Source: Acinetobacter sp. C32I | GTDB lineage: Bacteria; Pseudomonadota; Gammaproteobacteria; Pseudomonadales; Moraxellaceae | Length of the DNA: 64,000 bases | Assembly (NCBI RefSeq): GCF_023702715.1 | Contig: NZ_CP098480.1 | Coordinates: 1,240,001 to 1,304,000, forward strand | Reading direction: 5' to 3' | In this document: positions 1 to 6,977 of the stretch, in pieces | Layout of the letters: the number at the start of each line of letters is the position of its first letter | How positions within the stretch are numbered: position 1 is the first letter of the stretch | Notes under the pieces: generated by a model | Database searches by the model: none | What the model was told of the DNA's origin: nothing | Seen by the model: the letters and a program-made list of their open reading frames with translations, nothing else | Made by a program: the position numbers and the translations under genes

Positions 1-7
1 TGAATGA

Positions 8-1603
8 TTACTGAAAGTCACTCCAACTCAAGCCAAACCGAGCCAAATACTTTTTGACTCGGTCGCTGTCATTGGTGGTATTACGTTGCTGGCGTGAAGC
101 TGCAAAAAGCTGACGTCCAGCATCAGCCATCGATTTGGCATTTTCACAGACTTGCAGGACGCCACGCAGTTGAATCTGATCAAACTCATCGATCTCGCTC
201 AACTGGGTTTGATCTAAATATTTGAGGAGAATATCGATATCTTTAGATTGGTTTTGTGTGGTTTGAATCGACCACAGTTGCTTTAAACGCTGAATCTCTT
301 TTTCCACCGTTTCTGAACGGATCAACTCACCACTGGATAATGTCGCCAGCCGTGTCACACTGGCAGTCAAATCACGAAAATTTCCCTGCCATGATGCTTC
401 CTTCGACTTGGCAAATTTCAAATACACATCAAGTGCATCACGTTGAAAACGTAATTGTCGCTGGTGATTTGCCGCAAAGCGTTGCAACTCGAACTCGATA
501 TTGGGGGCAATATCTTCGATTCGATCTTTAAGATTGGGTAAAAAGAAAGTCCATGTATTCAATCGTGCCCACAAATCCTCACGGAAACGCCCTGCTTGCA
601 CTTCTGTTCTTAAATCTTTATTTGTCCCTGCAATCAGTTGAAAATCGGCCTGAACCTCTTTGTCACTTCCGACAGGAAAAAAGGATTTATCTTCAAGTGC
701 CTTAAGTAACATCGCTTGCTCATCCAGCCCAAGCTCACCAATTTCATCCAAAAACAGAATCCCCTGATCAGCACTTTTTAATAAACCGGTTCGCGAAGCC
801 GCCGCCCCTGTAAAAGCCCCTTTGATATGCCCAAACAAACTCGACATGGCACTATCACCACGGAGCGTCGCGCAGTTCACATCAATAAAACGCCCACTTA
901 GATGAAACTTGTCTTTCTTTAATTGAAAAATTTGTTTGGCTAAATGCGATTTACCTACACCTGTCGCCCCCATAATCAAAATCGGCGCACTAGAACGTGT
1001 CGCCACCAATTCAACCTCGGTGATCAGTTGATTAAATTCATGGTTATAGGTTGAAATATTGGCTTTTAACTGTTGCCAGTTTTGTTGTTGCTCATCTTCA
1101 AAACGCTGCTTGAGAACATCGTAGCGAGATAAATCCAGATCAATAATGCGATATTCACCTTCTGGCGTTTTCTGTTGATTTGGCGCACTTTGAATCAGTT
1201 TGGCAGGTAAATAATTGGTATCGACCAGTAAATACCAGCAGATTTGAGCAACGTGTGTGCCTGTAGTGATATGCAAAAGATAGTTATTTTTTTCAGTATC
1301 AAAGGGATAACTTTTCACAAAGTCATATAGCGCACCATAAACCTCAGCAAAATCCCAAGGATCACGGATACTCACTCGCTGACCCGACACTGTGGTCAAT
1401 GGCGACACATCCTGAGCATCTTCAGCAATAAATTTGACTAGATTATGATGTTGTCGATCATGTAATAGTACCAATTCATCTACAATCAGATCTTCATGCA
1501 TCAAAAGACTGAGGGTTGGACGCCAACGCTGCCAACGATCAGGACGCTTTCCTTGATCCAAGGTAGAACCCACAAAGCCAATTACGACGGTTTTTTTATT
1601 CAT
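8..1603 (-). CDS. rtcR: RtcR, sigma-54-dependent activator of the RNA-repair operon
   Basis: This 531-residue protein has the three-part RtcR layout. Residues 1 to about 185 form the N-terminal CARF-type sensor, with the conserved TTGTHVAQ stretch at 113-120. A central AAA+ domain carries Walker A GATGVGKS (212-219), the sigma-54 contact loop GAFTGA (262-267) and Walker B ILFLDE (282-287). The C-terminus is a Fis-like helix-turn-helix. In the family, RNA-end ligands relieve CARF inhibition and the hexamer then activates sigma-54 transcription of rtcBA. A sigma-54 promoter lies before rtcB here, which fits. The gene overlaps its upstream neighbour by 4 bp and is therefore probably translationally coupled to it. 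Unusually, it is separated from rtcB by rnz. Confidence 0.96.
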   Translation of the reverse strand: MNKKTVVIGFVGSTLDQGKRPDRWQRWRPTLSLLMHEDLIVDELVLLHDRQHHNLVKFIAEDAQDVSPLTTVSGQRVSIRDPWDFAEVYGALYDFVKSYPFDTEKNNYLLHITTGTHVAQICWYLLVDTNYLPAKLIQSAPNQQKTPEGEYRIIDLDLSRYDVLKQRFEDEQQQNWQQLKANISTYNHEFNQLITEVELVATRSSAPILIMGATGVGKSHLAKQIFQLKKDKFHLSGRFIDVNCATLRGDSAMSSLFGHIKGAFTGAAASRTGLLKSADQGILFLDEIGELGLDEQAMLLKALEDKSFFPVGSDKEVQADFQLIAGTNKDLRTEVQAGRFREDLWARLNTWTFFLPNLKDRIEDIAPNIEFELQRFAANHQRQLRFQRDALDVYLKFAKSKEASWQGNFRDLTASVTRLATLSSGELIRSETVEKEIQRLKQLWSIQTTQNQSKDIDILLKYLDQTQLSEIDEFDQIQLRGVLQVCENAKSMADAGRQLFAASRQQRNTTNDSDRVKKYLARFGLSWSDFQ

Positions 1604-1923
1604 TTAAATCTATCATGTTGAATATTTAAAATAGCTTGATATTTCCCTGATTCAGGAAGAAAAGCCTTAAACTGATTATTTCCAATACCTATCCATAATC
1701 GCCCACATTGCGTACATTCATACATATCTGCAGAATATCTTATAAACCTATCTATAATCTGCTCAGAAAATGTCTCTTTATGATTTAAAGAAGTATTAAT
1801 CGTGTTGTCGACTGCCTCATAAAAATCAAATAAATCAACATCAGTAATAAAAGAAGCTTTGTATGGAATTTGATCTGTCTGATCAACAATCACATGACCA
1901 CATACACATCCTAGTTTACTCAT
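1600..1923 (-). CDS. small zinc-ribbon-like protein coupled to rtcR
   Basis: This 107-residue protein has a CxC pair near the N-terminus (C6, C8) and a CTQCG knuckle in the C-terminal half, so a single zinc-ribbon fold is plausible. No catalytic signature is visible and I do not recognise a named family. Its stop overlaps the rtcR start in an ATGA arrangement, so the two are probably cotranscribed and this gene is first in the unit. That placement suggests a link with RtcR signalling or RNA binding, but this is inference from context only. It is divergent from rnz across 114 bp of AT-rich DNA that presumably holds both promoters. Confidence 0.75.
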   Translation of the reverse strand: MSKLGCVCGHVIVDQTDQIPYKASFITDVDLFDFYEAVDNTINTSLNHKETFSEQIIDRFIRYSADMYECTQCGRLWIGIGNNQFKAFLPESGKYQAILNIQHDRFK

Positions 1924-2037
1924 TTGAGGCTATGCCCTTAAATCTTTTTATTGATCTTATGATCTTTGCACATCATTTTCTATAAAATTTTATAGTTTCA
2001 TATACAATGACCTTTTCATTAAAAAAATTCCAACAAT

Positions 2038-3000
2038 ATGCTTCATTTTACTTTTTTAGGTACATCTTCAGGTGTACCCACACTCACACACAACGTTTCT
2101 GCCCTAGCAATCCGCAACAGCAAGAATAAAGACTGGATATTGGTTGATGCAGGCGAAGGTACACAGCATCGCATTCAACAGGCTAAACTCTCATTACAAA
2201 GCCTAGTTGCCATCTGTATTACCCATGTACATGGTGATCATTGTTATGGATTAGTCGGCTTATTGGCCAGTGCTGGTATGAATGCACGCACAGCACCTTT
2301 AACCATTATTGCTCCAGAAGAAATTCAACAATGGATTAAAGCCACAGCTCAGCTGACCGATCTGCATTTACCCTACCCGCTTAATTTTATTGATGTGAAT
2401 GAAGCCACTCAAATACTACAAATAACAGATGAACTTTCGATTCAAGCCCACCCACTCAGTCATCGTGTACCCAGTTTTGCATTTAGTATTATTGCGCAAT
2501 ACATCCAAAAGAAATTAGATACACAGGCCTTAATTCAACTCGGCGTAGCAAAAGGCAAAGTTTGGGGCGATTTACAGCAAGGCTTAGACGTCCAGTTTAA
2601 TGAGCAAACCTTAAAAGCGGTTGATTTTATTCAAATTCAAACGCAACGTGCACATGCGATTGTCGGTGGAGATAATGATCGTCCTGAGTTATTGGCTCAA
2701 GCTTGCCAAGATGCCCAGCTCTTGATTCATGAAAGCACATACACCCAAGCCATTTTAGATAAAGTAGGTTCAGGCCCCATGCATAGTTCAGCAAAGATGG
2801 TTGCAGAATTTGCTCAACAACAAGGTCTAAGTAATCTGATCCTGACACACTTTAGCCCGCGCCATCAAGACAGTGCTGGACAACAAGCCATCACTGAAGA
2901 AGTCCGACAGTTCTATCAAGGCAACTTTTACTTGGCTCATGATTTTGATCAATTTAGCTTAGACGAGACAGGTCAACTTATAAAAATCGATAAATCCTAA
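2038..3000 (+). CDS. rnz: Ribonuclease Z (tRNA 3'-processing endonuclease)
   Basis: This 320-residue metallo-beta-lactamase-fold nuclease carries THVHGDH at 62-68, the zinc-binding HxHxDH motif. Further conserved histidines appear near the C-terminus (a MHSS segment and an LTHFSPRH segment). The length matches short-form bacterial RNase Z. The enzyme cuts tRNA precursors on the 3' side of the discriminator, leaving a 3'-OH. It sits between rtcR and the sigma-54 promoter of rtcB, so it interrupts the usual rtcR/rtcB neighbourhood with another tRNA 3'-end enzyme. The Shine-Dalgarno sequence is weak, and the start was chosen because the protein begins directly with the canonical first strand (MLHFTFLGTSSG). 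Confidence 0.93.
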   Translation: MLHFTFLGTSSGVPTLTHNVSALAIRNSKNKDWILVDAGEGTQHRIQQAKLSLQSLVAICITHVHGDHCYGLVGLLASAGMNARTAPLTIIAPEEIQQWIKATAQLTDLHLPYPLNFIDVNEATQILQITDELSIQAHPLSHRVPSFAFSIIAQYIQKKLDTQALIQLGVAKGKVWGDLQQGLDVQFNEQTLKAVDFIQIQTQRAHAIVGGDNDRPELLAQACQDAQLLIHESTYTQAILDKVGSGPMHSSAKMVAEFAQQQGLSNLILTHFSPRHQDSAGQQAITEEVRQFYQGNFYLAHDFDQFSLDETGQLIKIDKS

Positions 3001-3093
3001 TAGATCACCTGATATATGATCTATCAATAAAATCCAAGGATAGATAATCTATCTTTTAAGATATTTAAATATCTTTTTAGATATGCAAATATC
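3001..3093. promoter_or_regulatory. cluster of four dyads, candidate RtcR upstream activator sites
   Basis: Four inverted repeats stand in a row. They are TAGATCA-N9-TGATCTA (3001-3023), GATAGAT-A-ATCTATC (3039-3053), the perfect 18-bp palindrome AAGATATTTAAATATCTT (3058-3075) and GATAT-N4-ATATC (3080-3093). The last three centres (3046, 3066.5, 3086.5) are spaced about 20 bp, or two helical turns. They lie 130-210 bp upstream of the predicted sigma-54 start site, a usual distance for enhancer-binding-protein sites. Assigning them to RtcR is inference. Confidence 0.55.
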
Positions 3094-3192
3094 AAAAAAC
3101 CACCTACATACATGCTTATGAAAAATATTTAAAAATTTATTTTTTATTAATTATCAATATATTAAAATCAAATACAGTTGATTTTTAAAAAG

Positions 3193-3210
3193 TTGGCACG
3201 GTCACTGCAA
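3193..3210 (+). promoter_or_regulatory. sigma-54 (-24/-12) promoter of the rtcB operon
   Basis: The sequence TTGGCACGGTCACTGCAA matches the sigma-54 consensus TGGCACG-N4-TTGC. The invariant GG (3195-3196) and GC (3207-3208) are exactly 10 bp apart. Transcription should start near 3220. It lies downstream of the dyad cluster and upstream of rtcB, and rtcR is close by, so it is a strong candidate for RtcR/sigma-54 control. Confidence 0.9.
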
Positions 3211-3251
3211 TAGTATAAGCACACAACATCATTGGGATCTTGTGAATATCA

Positions 3252-3278
3252 CCTGCCTGCAAACGCTTGGCAGGCAGG
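3252..3278 (+). promoter_or_regulatory. GC-rich leader hairpin before rtcB
   Basis: CCTGCCTGC (3252-3260) and GCAGGCAGG (3270-3278) form a perfect 9-bp stem around the 9-nt loop AAACGCTTG. The hairpin sits in the predicted 5' leader and ends a few bases before the Shine-Dalgarno at 3282-3290. It could control translation or protect or process the 5' end, but its function is not known. Confidence 0.6.
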
Positions 3279-3297
3279 CTTTGAAAGGAAAATGAAA

Positions 3298-4569
3298 ATG
3301 TCTGTCGTTGAACAAATCAACCAACAAGCTCAATTTGAACAAGAACAGCAACAACGTGCTTATCAAGTTCTAAAAGATGAAACGAGTATGCCAGTAAAAA
3401 TGTGGACCAATGGTGTACTGGTTGACGACAACTCAAAACAACAATTGCTGCAAACAGCTCAAATGCCCTTTATCTATAAATGGATGGCAGTAATGCCAGA
3501 CGTTCACTTTGGCTTAGGTGCAACCATCGGAAGCGTGATTCCAACTAAAGGTGCAATTATTCCTGCTGCGGTCGGTGTCGATATTGGCTGTGGAATGATG
3601 GCGACTCGTACCAGCTTAACCGCGTCGGATTTACCAGATAACCTATATGCTTTGCGTACTGAACTTGAACGTTTAATTCCACATGGAATGACCAAAGGCC
3701 GTGGACGAGATCGTGGTTCATGGGAAAACCCACCTGAAATGGTCGATCAAGCTTGGGCTGATTTAGTTGCAGATTTTGAGTTCATCTGTGCCAAACACCC
3801 TCGCCTAAAAAATACCAACAACCGCAAGCACTTGGGAACTTTAGGAACAGGAAATCACTTTGTAGAAATCTGTTTAGATGAACATGACCATGTTTGGATT
3901 ATGTTGCACTCAGGTTCTCGCGGTGTGGGTAATGCCATCGGTAATCATTTTATCGAACTGGCGCGTAAAGATATGCAAAAACACTTTATGAACTTACCCA
4001 ACAAAGATTTAGCTTATTTAGTTGAAGGAACTGAACATTTTGATGATTACTGGTTTGCAGTAGGTTGGGCACAACGCTTTGCCATGAAAAACCGTGAAAT
4101 CATGATGCAGTCTGCAATTAAAGCCTTAGCAACGATTATTCCAAAACCGTTCCAAGCACGCTTGGAAGCCGTGAATTGCCACCATAATTATGTGGAAAAG
4201 GAAGAACATTACGGCGAAGAAGTGATGGTGACCCGTAAAGGCGCTGTTCGTGCACGTTTGGGAGAATATGGAATTATCCCAGGTTCAATGGGTGCCAAGT
4301 CATTTATTGTTCGTGGGCTTGGAAATCAGGAATCGTTCTGTTCATGTTCGCATGGTGCAGGTCGCGTAATGAGCCGTGCTGAAGCAAAACGACGTTTTAC
4401 CGTAGAAGATCAGATTGCGCAGACTGAAGGTGTGGAATGCCGTAAAGATGCTGCTGTAATTGATGAAATTCCATCAGCTTATAAACCGATTGAAGATGTG
4501 ATGAAAGCTCAAAGCGATTTGGTTGAAGTGGTGTATACATTAAGACAAGCGATTTGTGTTAAGGGGTGA
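3298..4569 (+). CDS. rtcB: RtcB, RNA-splicing ligase (3'-phosphate/5'-OH RNA ligase)
   Basis: RtcB joins RNA 2',3'-cyclic phosphate or 3'-phosphate ends to 5'-OH ends using GTP and Mn2+. Visible signatures are the metal-binding DIGCGM segment, GTGNHF, HSGSRGVGN and NCHHNY, where the histidines include the guanylylated residue of the family. The reading frame is open further upstream, to a TTG at 3232, but that would place the leader hairpin inside the coding region. The ATG at 3298 has GAAAGGAAA at good spacing and is preferred over the ATG at 3292. The next gene starts 4 bp after the stop with its own AGGGG ribosome site, so they form an operon. Confidence 0.96.
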   Translation: MSVVEQINQQAQFEQEQQQRAYQVLKDETSMPVKMWTNGVLVDDNSKQQLLQTAQMPFIYKWMAVMPDVHFGLGATIGSVIPTKGAIIPAAVGVDIGCGMMATRTSLTASDLPDNLYALRTELERLIPHGMTKGRGRDRGSWENPPEMVDQAWADLVADFEFICAKHPRLKNTNNRKHLGTLGTGNHFVEICLDEHDHVWIMLHSGSRGVGNAIGNHFIELARKDMQKHFMNLPNKDLAYLVEGTEHFDDYWFAVGWAQRFAMKNREIMMQSAIKALATIIPKPFQARLEAVNCHHNYVEKEEHYGEEVMVTRKGAVRARLGEYGIIPGSMGAKSFIVRGLGNQESFCSCSHGAGRVMSRAEAKRRFTVEDQIAQTEGVECRKDAAVIDEIPSAYKPIEDVMKAQSDLVEVVYTLRQAICVKG

Positions 4570-4573
4570 TTTC

Positions 4574-5023
4574 ATGAATCAAATTGAAACAGGTATTGTG
4601 CAATTTGAGTGGGCAATAAAATTGTATTTATATGAGACAACATTTATACCAGCTATTACTTTAGCTGGTGCCGCGGAAGGCATTTTTGGTGAGCTTAAAA
4701 ATGGCTATGTATTTCATAAAGTCAGTCAAAATATTGCTTTTAAAAACAACTTACAAACAAAGCAAGTGTCTCAAGAAATTAATAAAGTCAGAAATTGGTT
4801 AAAACATGGAGACTGCAATAAAGCATTTGACGATTTAAATGAGCAAGAATTTCAAGCTGCTGCAATCAGTCGAATTATCATCGCAGCTACAGCTTTGATT
4901 CACTTAAAACCTAATTATATGAGTAATTTGTTTATTCAATTCATGCAAAATACTCAAACATATCATTCAGACTTTTTACCGAATGATAGTTTTGACTGGA
5001 ATAAAATAGAGATAGAGAAATGA
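4574..5023 (+). CDS. predicted helical protein with HEPN-like RNxxxH motif, in the rtc operon
   Basis: The start at 4574 follows AGGGG, giving 149 residues. The protein looks all-helical. An N-terminal region (FEWAIKLYLYETTF, then AITLAGAAEGIFGEL) resembles the first helices of HEPN domains. It is followed by VRNWLKHGD, an R-N-x-x-x-H arrangement (R73 and H78 from this start) matching the RX4-6H catalytic motif of HEPN ribonucleases. The family name is not known to me, and HEPN membership is my inference from fold-like pattern and motif. The stop overlaps the next start (ATGA), so it is translationally coupled in the rtcB operon. It could be an RNase whose products RtcB seals, or a non-catalytic RNA-binding relative. 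Confidence 0.7.
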   Translation: MNQIETGIVQFEWAIKLYLYETTFIPAITLAGAAEGIFGELKNGYVFHKVSQNIAFKNNLQTKQVSQEINKVRNWLKHGDCNKAFDDLNEQEFQAAAISRIIIAATALIHLKPNYMSNLFIQFMQNTQTYHSDFLPNDSFDWNKIEIEK

Positions 5024-5478
5024 AACTCGCAGAAGCACTTTTACTTCGAAGCGATCAACAAAAAAAGCTCGCTTCATTAAAACAGCGGATCAACACCAAT
5101 GTATTGGTACAAGATGGCGATGAACCAAGCGAAGATCCAAATGAACTGATCAAACAGGTATTTGCTTTAACCCAAGAAAGCAATCAACTGATTTGTCGTA
5201 TTCATTTGACCAATGCGCAAGCCAAGTTGGAAGATGGTAAAATTCTGCTGTCCCTATTAAGCTTGCGCGATAGTTATGCTGAACAGCATAAGATTCTCAT
5301 TGATGCGATTGCCAATACGCATCGTGAACCGGATCGATATAGCTCACGAGAGATCAAATGGCAAAAAGTTATCCCTGTTTCTAGTTTGCAAAAACAAGCC
5401 GATGATATCAGCGCGAAACTTCGCGATTTAAATATCAAAATTCAGGCTGCAAATTGGCAGATTGATTTGGTCGAATAG
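5020..5478 (+). CDS. DIP1984 family protein (DUF6847)
   Basis: This 152-residue protein begins MKLAEALLLRSDQQKKLASL and contains NVLVQDGDEPSEDPNEL, the signature of the DIP1984/septicolysin-like family. The sequence is strongly helical with heptad-like stretches at both ends, consistent with a coiled-coil bundle. No catalytic residues are apparent and the molecular function of the family is not established. It is coupled by a 4-bp overlap to the HEPN-like gene and lies in the sigma-54 rtc operon, so a role related to RNA damage or repair is suggested by context only. Confidence 0.85.
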   Translation: MKLAEALLLRSDQQKKLASLKQRINTNVLVQDGDEPSEDPNELIKQVFALTQESNQLICRIHLTNAQAKLEDGKILLSLLSLRDSYAEQHKILIDAIANTHREPDRYSSREIKWQKVIPVSSLQKQADDISAKLRDLNIKIQAANWQIDLVE

Positions 5479-5516
5479 ACAATAGATTTTGTGAATTTAG
5501 TTCACAATCGCAGTTT

Positions 5517-5708
5517 GGACATACTGGGCGAGTACAAGATCCTGCGTTACTCCGATCTGAGGGATTGAAAATAATTCAGGCGGCTATGGCAGCATGTGAG
5601 CCGTGCATCAATCTTCACTGATTAGGCTCCGCACCATGTACCTAGTAAACCTTTGCCAAAAGCAAAGTCACGCGTTACTTCGCATTACCATGTACTGACA
5701 GTATGTTC
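5517..5708 (+). ncRNA. candidate structured RNA between DIP1984 gene and rtcA
   Basis: This non-coding stretch folds on paper into a closed, multi-hairpin RNA. 5517-5526 pairs with 5699-5708 (10 bp, one G-U), 5531-5536 pairs with 5691-5696 (6 bp), and 5543-5546 pairs with 5681-5684 (4 bp), all in register. Inside are hairpins at 5581-5603 (CGGCT/AGCCG) and 5651-5667 (CTTTGC-CAAAA-GCAAAG). A further perfect 7-bp hairpin with a TTTAG loop lies just upstream at 5489-5507. In Salmonella the rtc operon embeds Y-RNA-like YrlA, so an operon-borne RNA here would be a parallel. I see no clear tRNA or Ro-binding consensus. An untranslated leader controlling rtcA is the alternative. Confidence 0.42.
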
Positions 5709-5736
5709 ATTAAATTAGAAAATAAGGAAAATAGAA

Positions 5737-6795
5737 GTGAATAAAGCATTGGCAAATATGCCAGCAACCATCCAGATTGATGGTTCACAAGGTGAAGGTG
5801 GTGGACAAATTTTAAGAACCGCCCTTGCCCTTTCGATGATTACAGGTCAAGCATTTGAATTAATCAACATTCGAGCTGGGCGTAAAAAACCAGGCTTAAT
5901 GCGTCAGCATTTGGTCTGTGTACAGGCATCTCAACACATCAGCCAAGCCTATGTGGAAGGTGCTGAGCTCCATAGCCAGCGTTTGTACTTTGCATCGCAA
6001 CATGTACAAAGTGGAAAATACCAATTCCAGATTGGTTCGGCAGGAAGCACAACACTGGTTTTGCAAACCCTATTACCTGCTTTGTTATTGCAAAATGAAG
6101 CCAGTGATCTCACGATTTCTGGGGGTACTCATAATCCACTTGCACCAACGGCAGATTTTATCGAGCATTGCTTTTTACCAGCATTAGAAAAACTTGGAAT
6201 AGAGGTCGAGTTTAAGTTAAACAAAGCAGGTTTCTTTCCGATTGGTGCTGGTGAAATTCAAATCATGATTCAGCCTTGGCAACATCGAAACAAGCTAAGT
6301 TTATTAGATCGTGGTGCTTTGCAAACGACTGAAGCTTTTGCAGCAGTATTAAACCTTTCCGAAGAAGCACAAATTGCACAGCGGGAATTAGCAACTTTAA
6401 ACAAAAGACTGAAATTGGATACACAGCAGCAGTTCCATTTAAATGGCATCAGTCAAGGCAATACAGCATATGTCAAAGTTGAACATCAGCAGCACATCCA
6501 GCTATTTACAGCCTTAGGTGAAATGCGGAAAAGTGCAGAACAAATTGCCAACCATTTAGCTGAACAAGTGAAGCAATATATTGCTTCTCAAGCGGTGGTG
6601 GATGAATATTTAGCGGATCAGTTGTTATTACCTTTGGCATTGGGACAAGGGGGCGAATTTACGGCACAATGCATTAGCGAACATGCCCGTACTCAGGCAG
6701 CGATGATTGAAAAATTTATTGATTGTGAAATTGAATTTATCGAACTGAACAAAAACCTATTTCAGGTCAAAGTAAATCATGGTAGCAAAACTTAA
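5737..6795 (+). CDS. rtcA: RtcA, RNA 3'-terminal phosphate cyclase
   Basis: RtcA converts RNA 3'-phosphates to 2',3'-cyclic phosphates through an adenylylated histidine intermediate, making ends that RtcB can use. The protein (352 residues) shows the family opening DGSQGEGGGQILRTALALS, the AGRKKPGL segment, and the C-terminal SEHARTQ segment with the expected catalytic histidine (H316). The GTG start at 5737 has AAGGAAA about 8 nt upstream; an ATG at 5758 is a fallback. It is last in the rtc operon and is separated from the DIP1984 gene by about 258 bp containing the candidate structured RNA. Confidence 0.96.
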   Translation: MNKALANMPATIQIDGSQGEGGGQILRTALALSMITGQAFELINIRAGRKKPGLMRQHLVCVQASQHISQAYVEGAELHSQRLYFASQHVQSGKYQFQIGSAGSTTLVLQTLLPALLLQNEASDLTISGGTHNPLAPTADFIEHCFLPALEKLGIEVEFKLNKAGFFPIGAGEIQIMIQPWQHRNKLSLLDRGALQTTEAFAAVLNLSEEAQIAQRELATLNKRLKLDTQQQFHLNGISQGNTAYVKVEHQQHIQLFTALGEMRKSAEQIANHLAEQVKQYIASQAVVDEYLADQLLLPLALGQGGEFTAQCISEHARTQAAMIEKFIDCEIEFIELNKNLFQVKVNHGSKT

Positions 6796-6854
6796 AGTTT
6801 CATTATTTTGTGTTTTTCTACCACAATCAGTATTGACCATCATGGATGCCGCAC

Positions 6855-6929
6855 TGTTAGACTGCGGTGGCAAGGACGTACCATCAGTCTAACAAAAGGG
6901 TTTTGTTACTTTTGCCCAGTCAAAAGTAA
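6855..6929. repeat. double-hairpin repeat after rtcA
   Basis: Two perfect inverted repeats follow one another: TGTTAGACTG/CAGTCTAACA (6855-6864 and 6885-6894, 20-nt spacer) and TTACTTTTG/CAAAAGTAA (6906-6914 and 6921-6929, 6-nt loop). The second resembles a dispersed intergenic palindrome that I associate with Acinetobacter and related genomes. Neither stem has a proper U tract, so it is better called a repeat element than a terminator, though it may end rtcA and pepD transcripts. Confidence 0.55.
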
Positions 6930-6977
6930 AACACATCCTCTTCCTAAAACTTTTGATTACTGAATCTTTAACAGAAA

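Noticed and set aside
3232..3297. Longer RtcB reading frame from a TTG start
   Set aside because: It would translate the leader hairpin and lies right at the predicted transcription start; the ATG at 3298 has a good ribosome site.
5625..5636. tRNA-like 3' end (GGCTCCGCACCA) in the candidate RNA
   Set aside because: No matching 5' acceptor strand, T-arm or anticodon arm could be found, so no tRNA is called.
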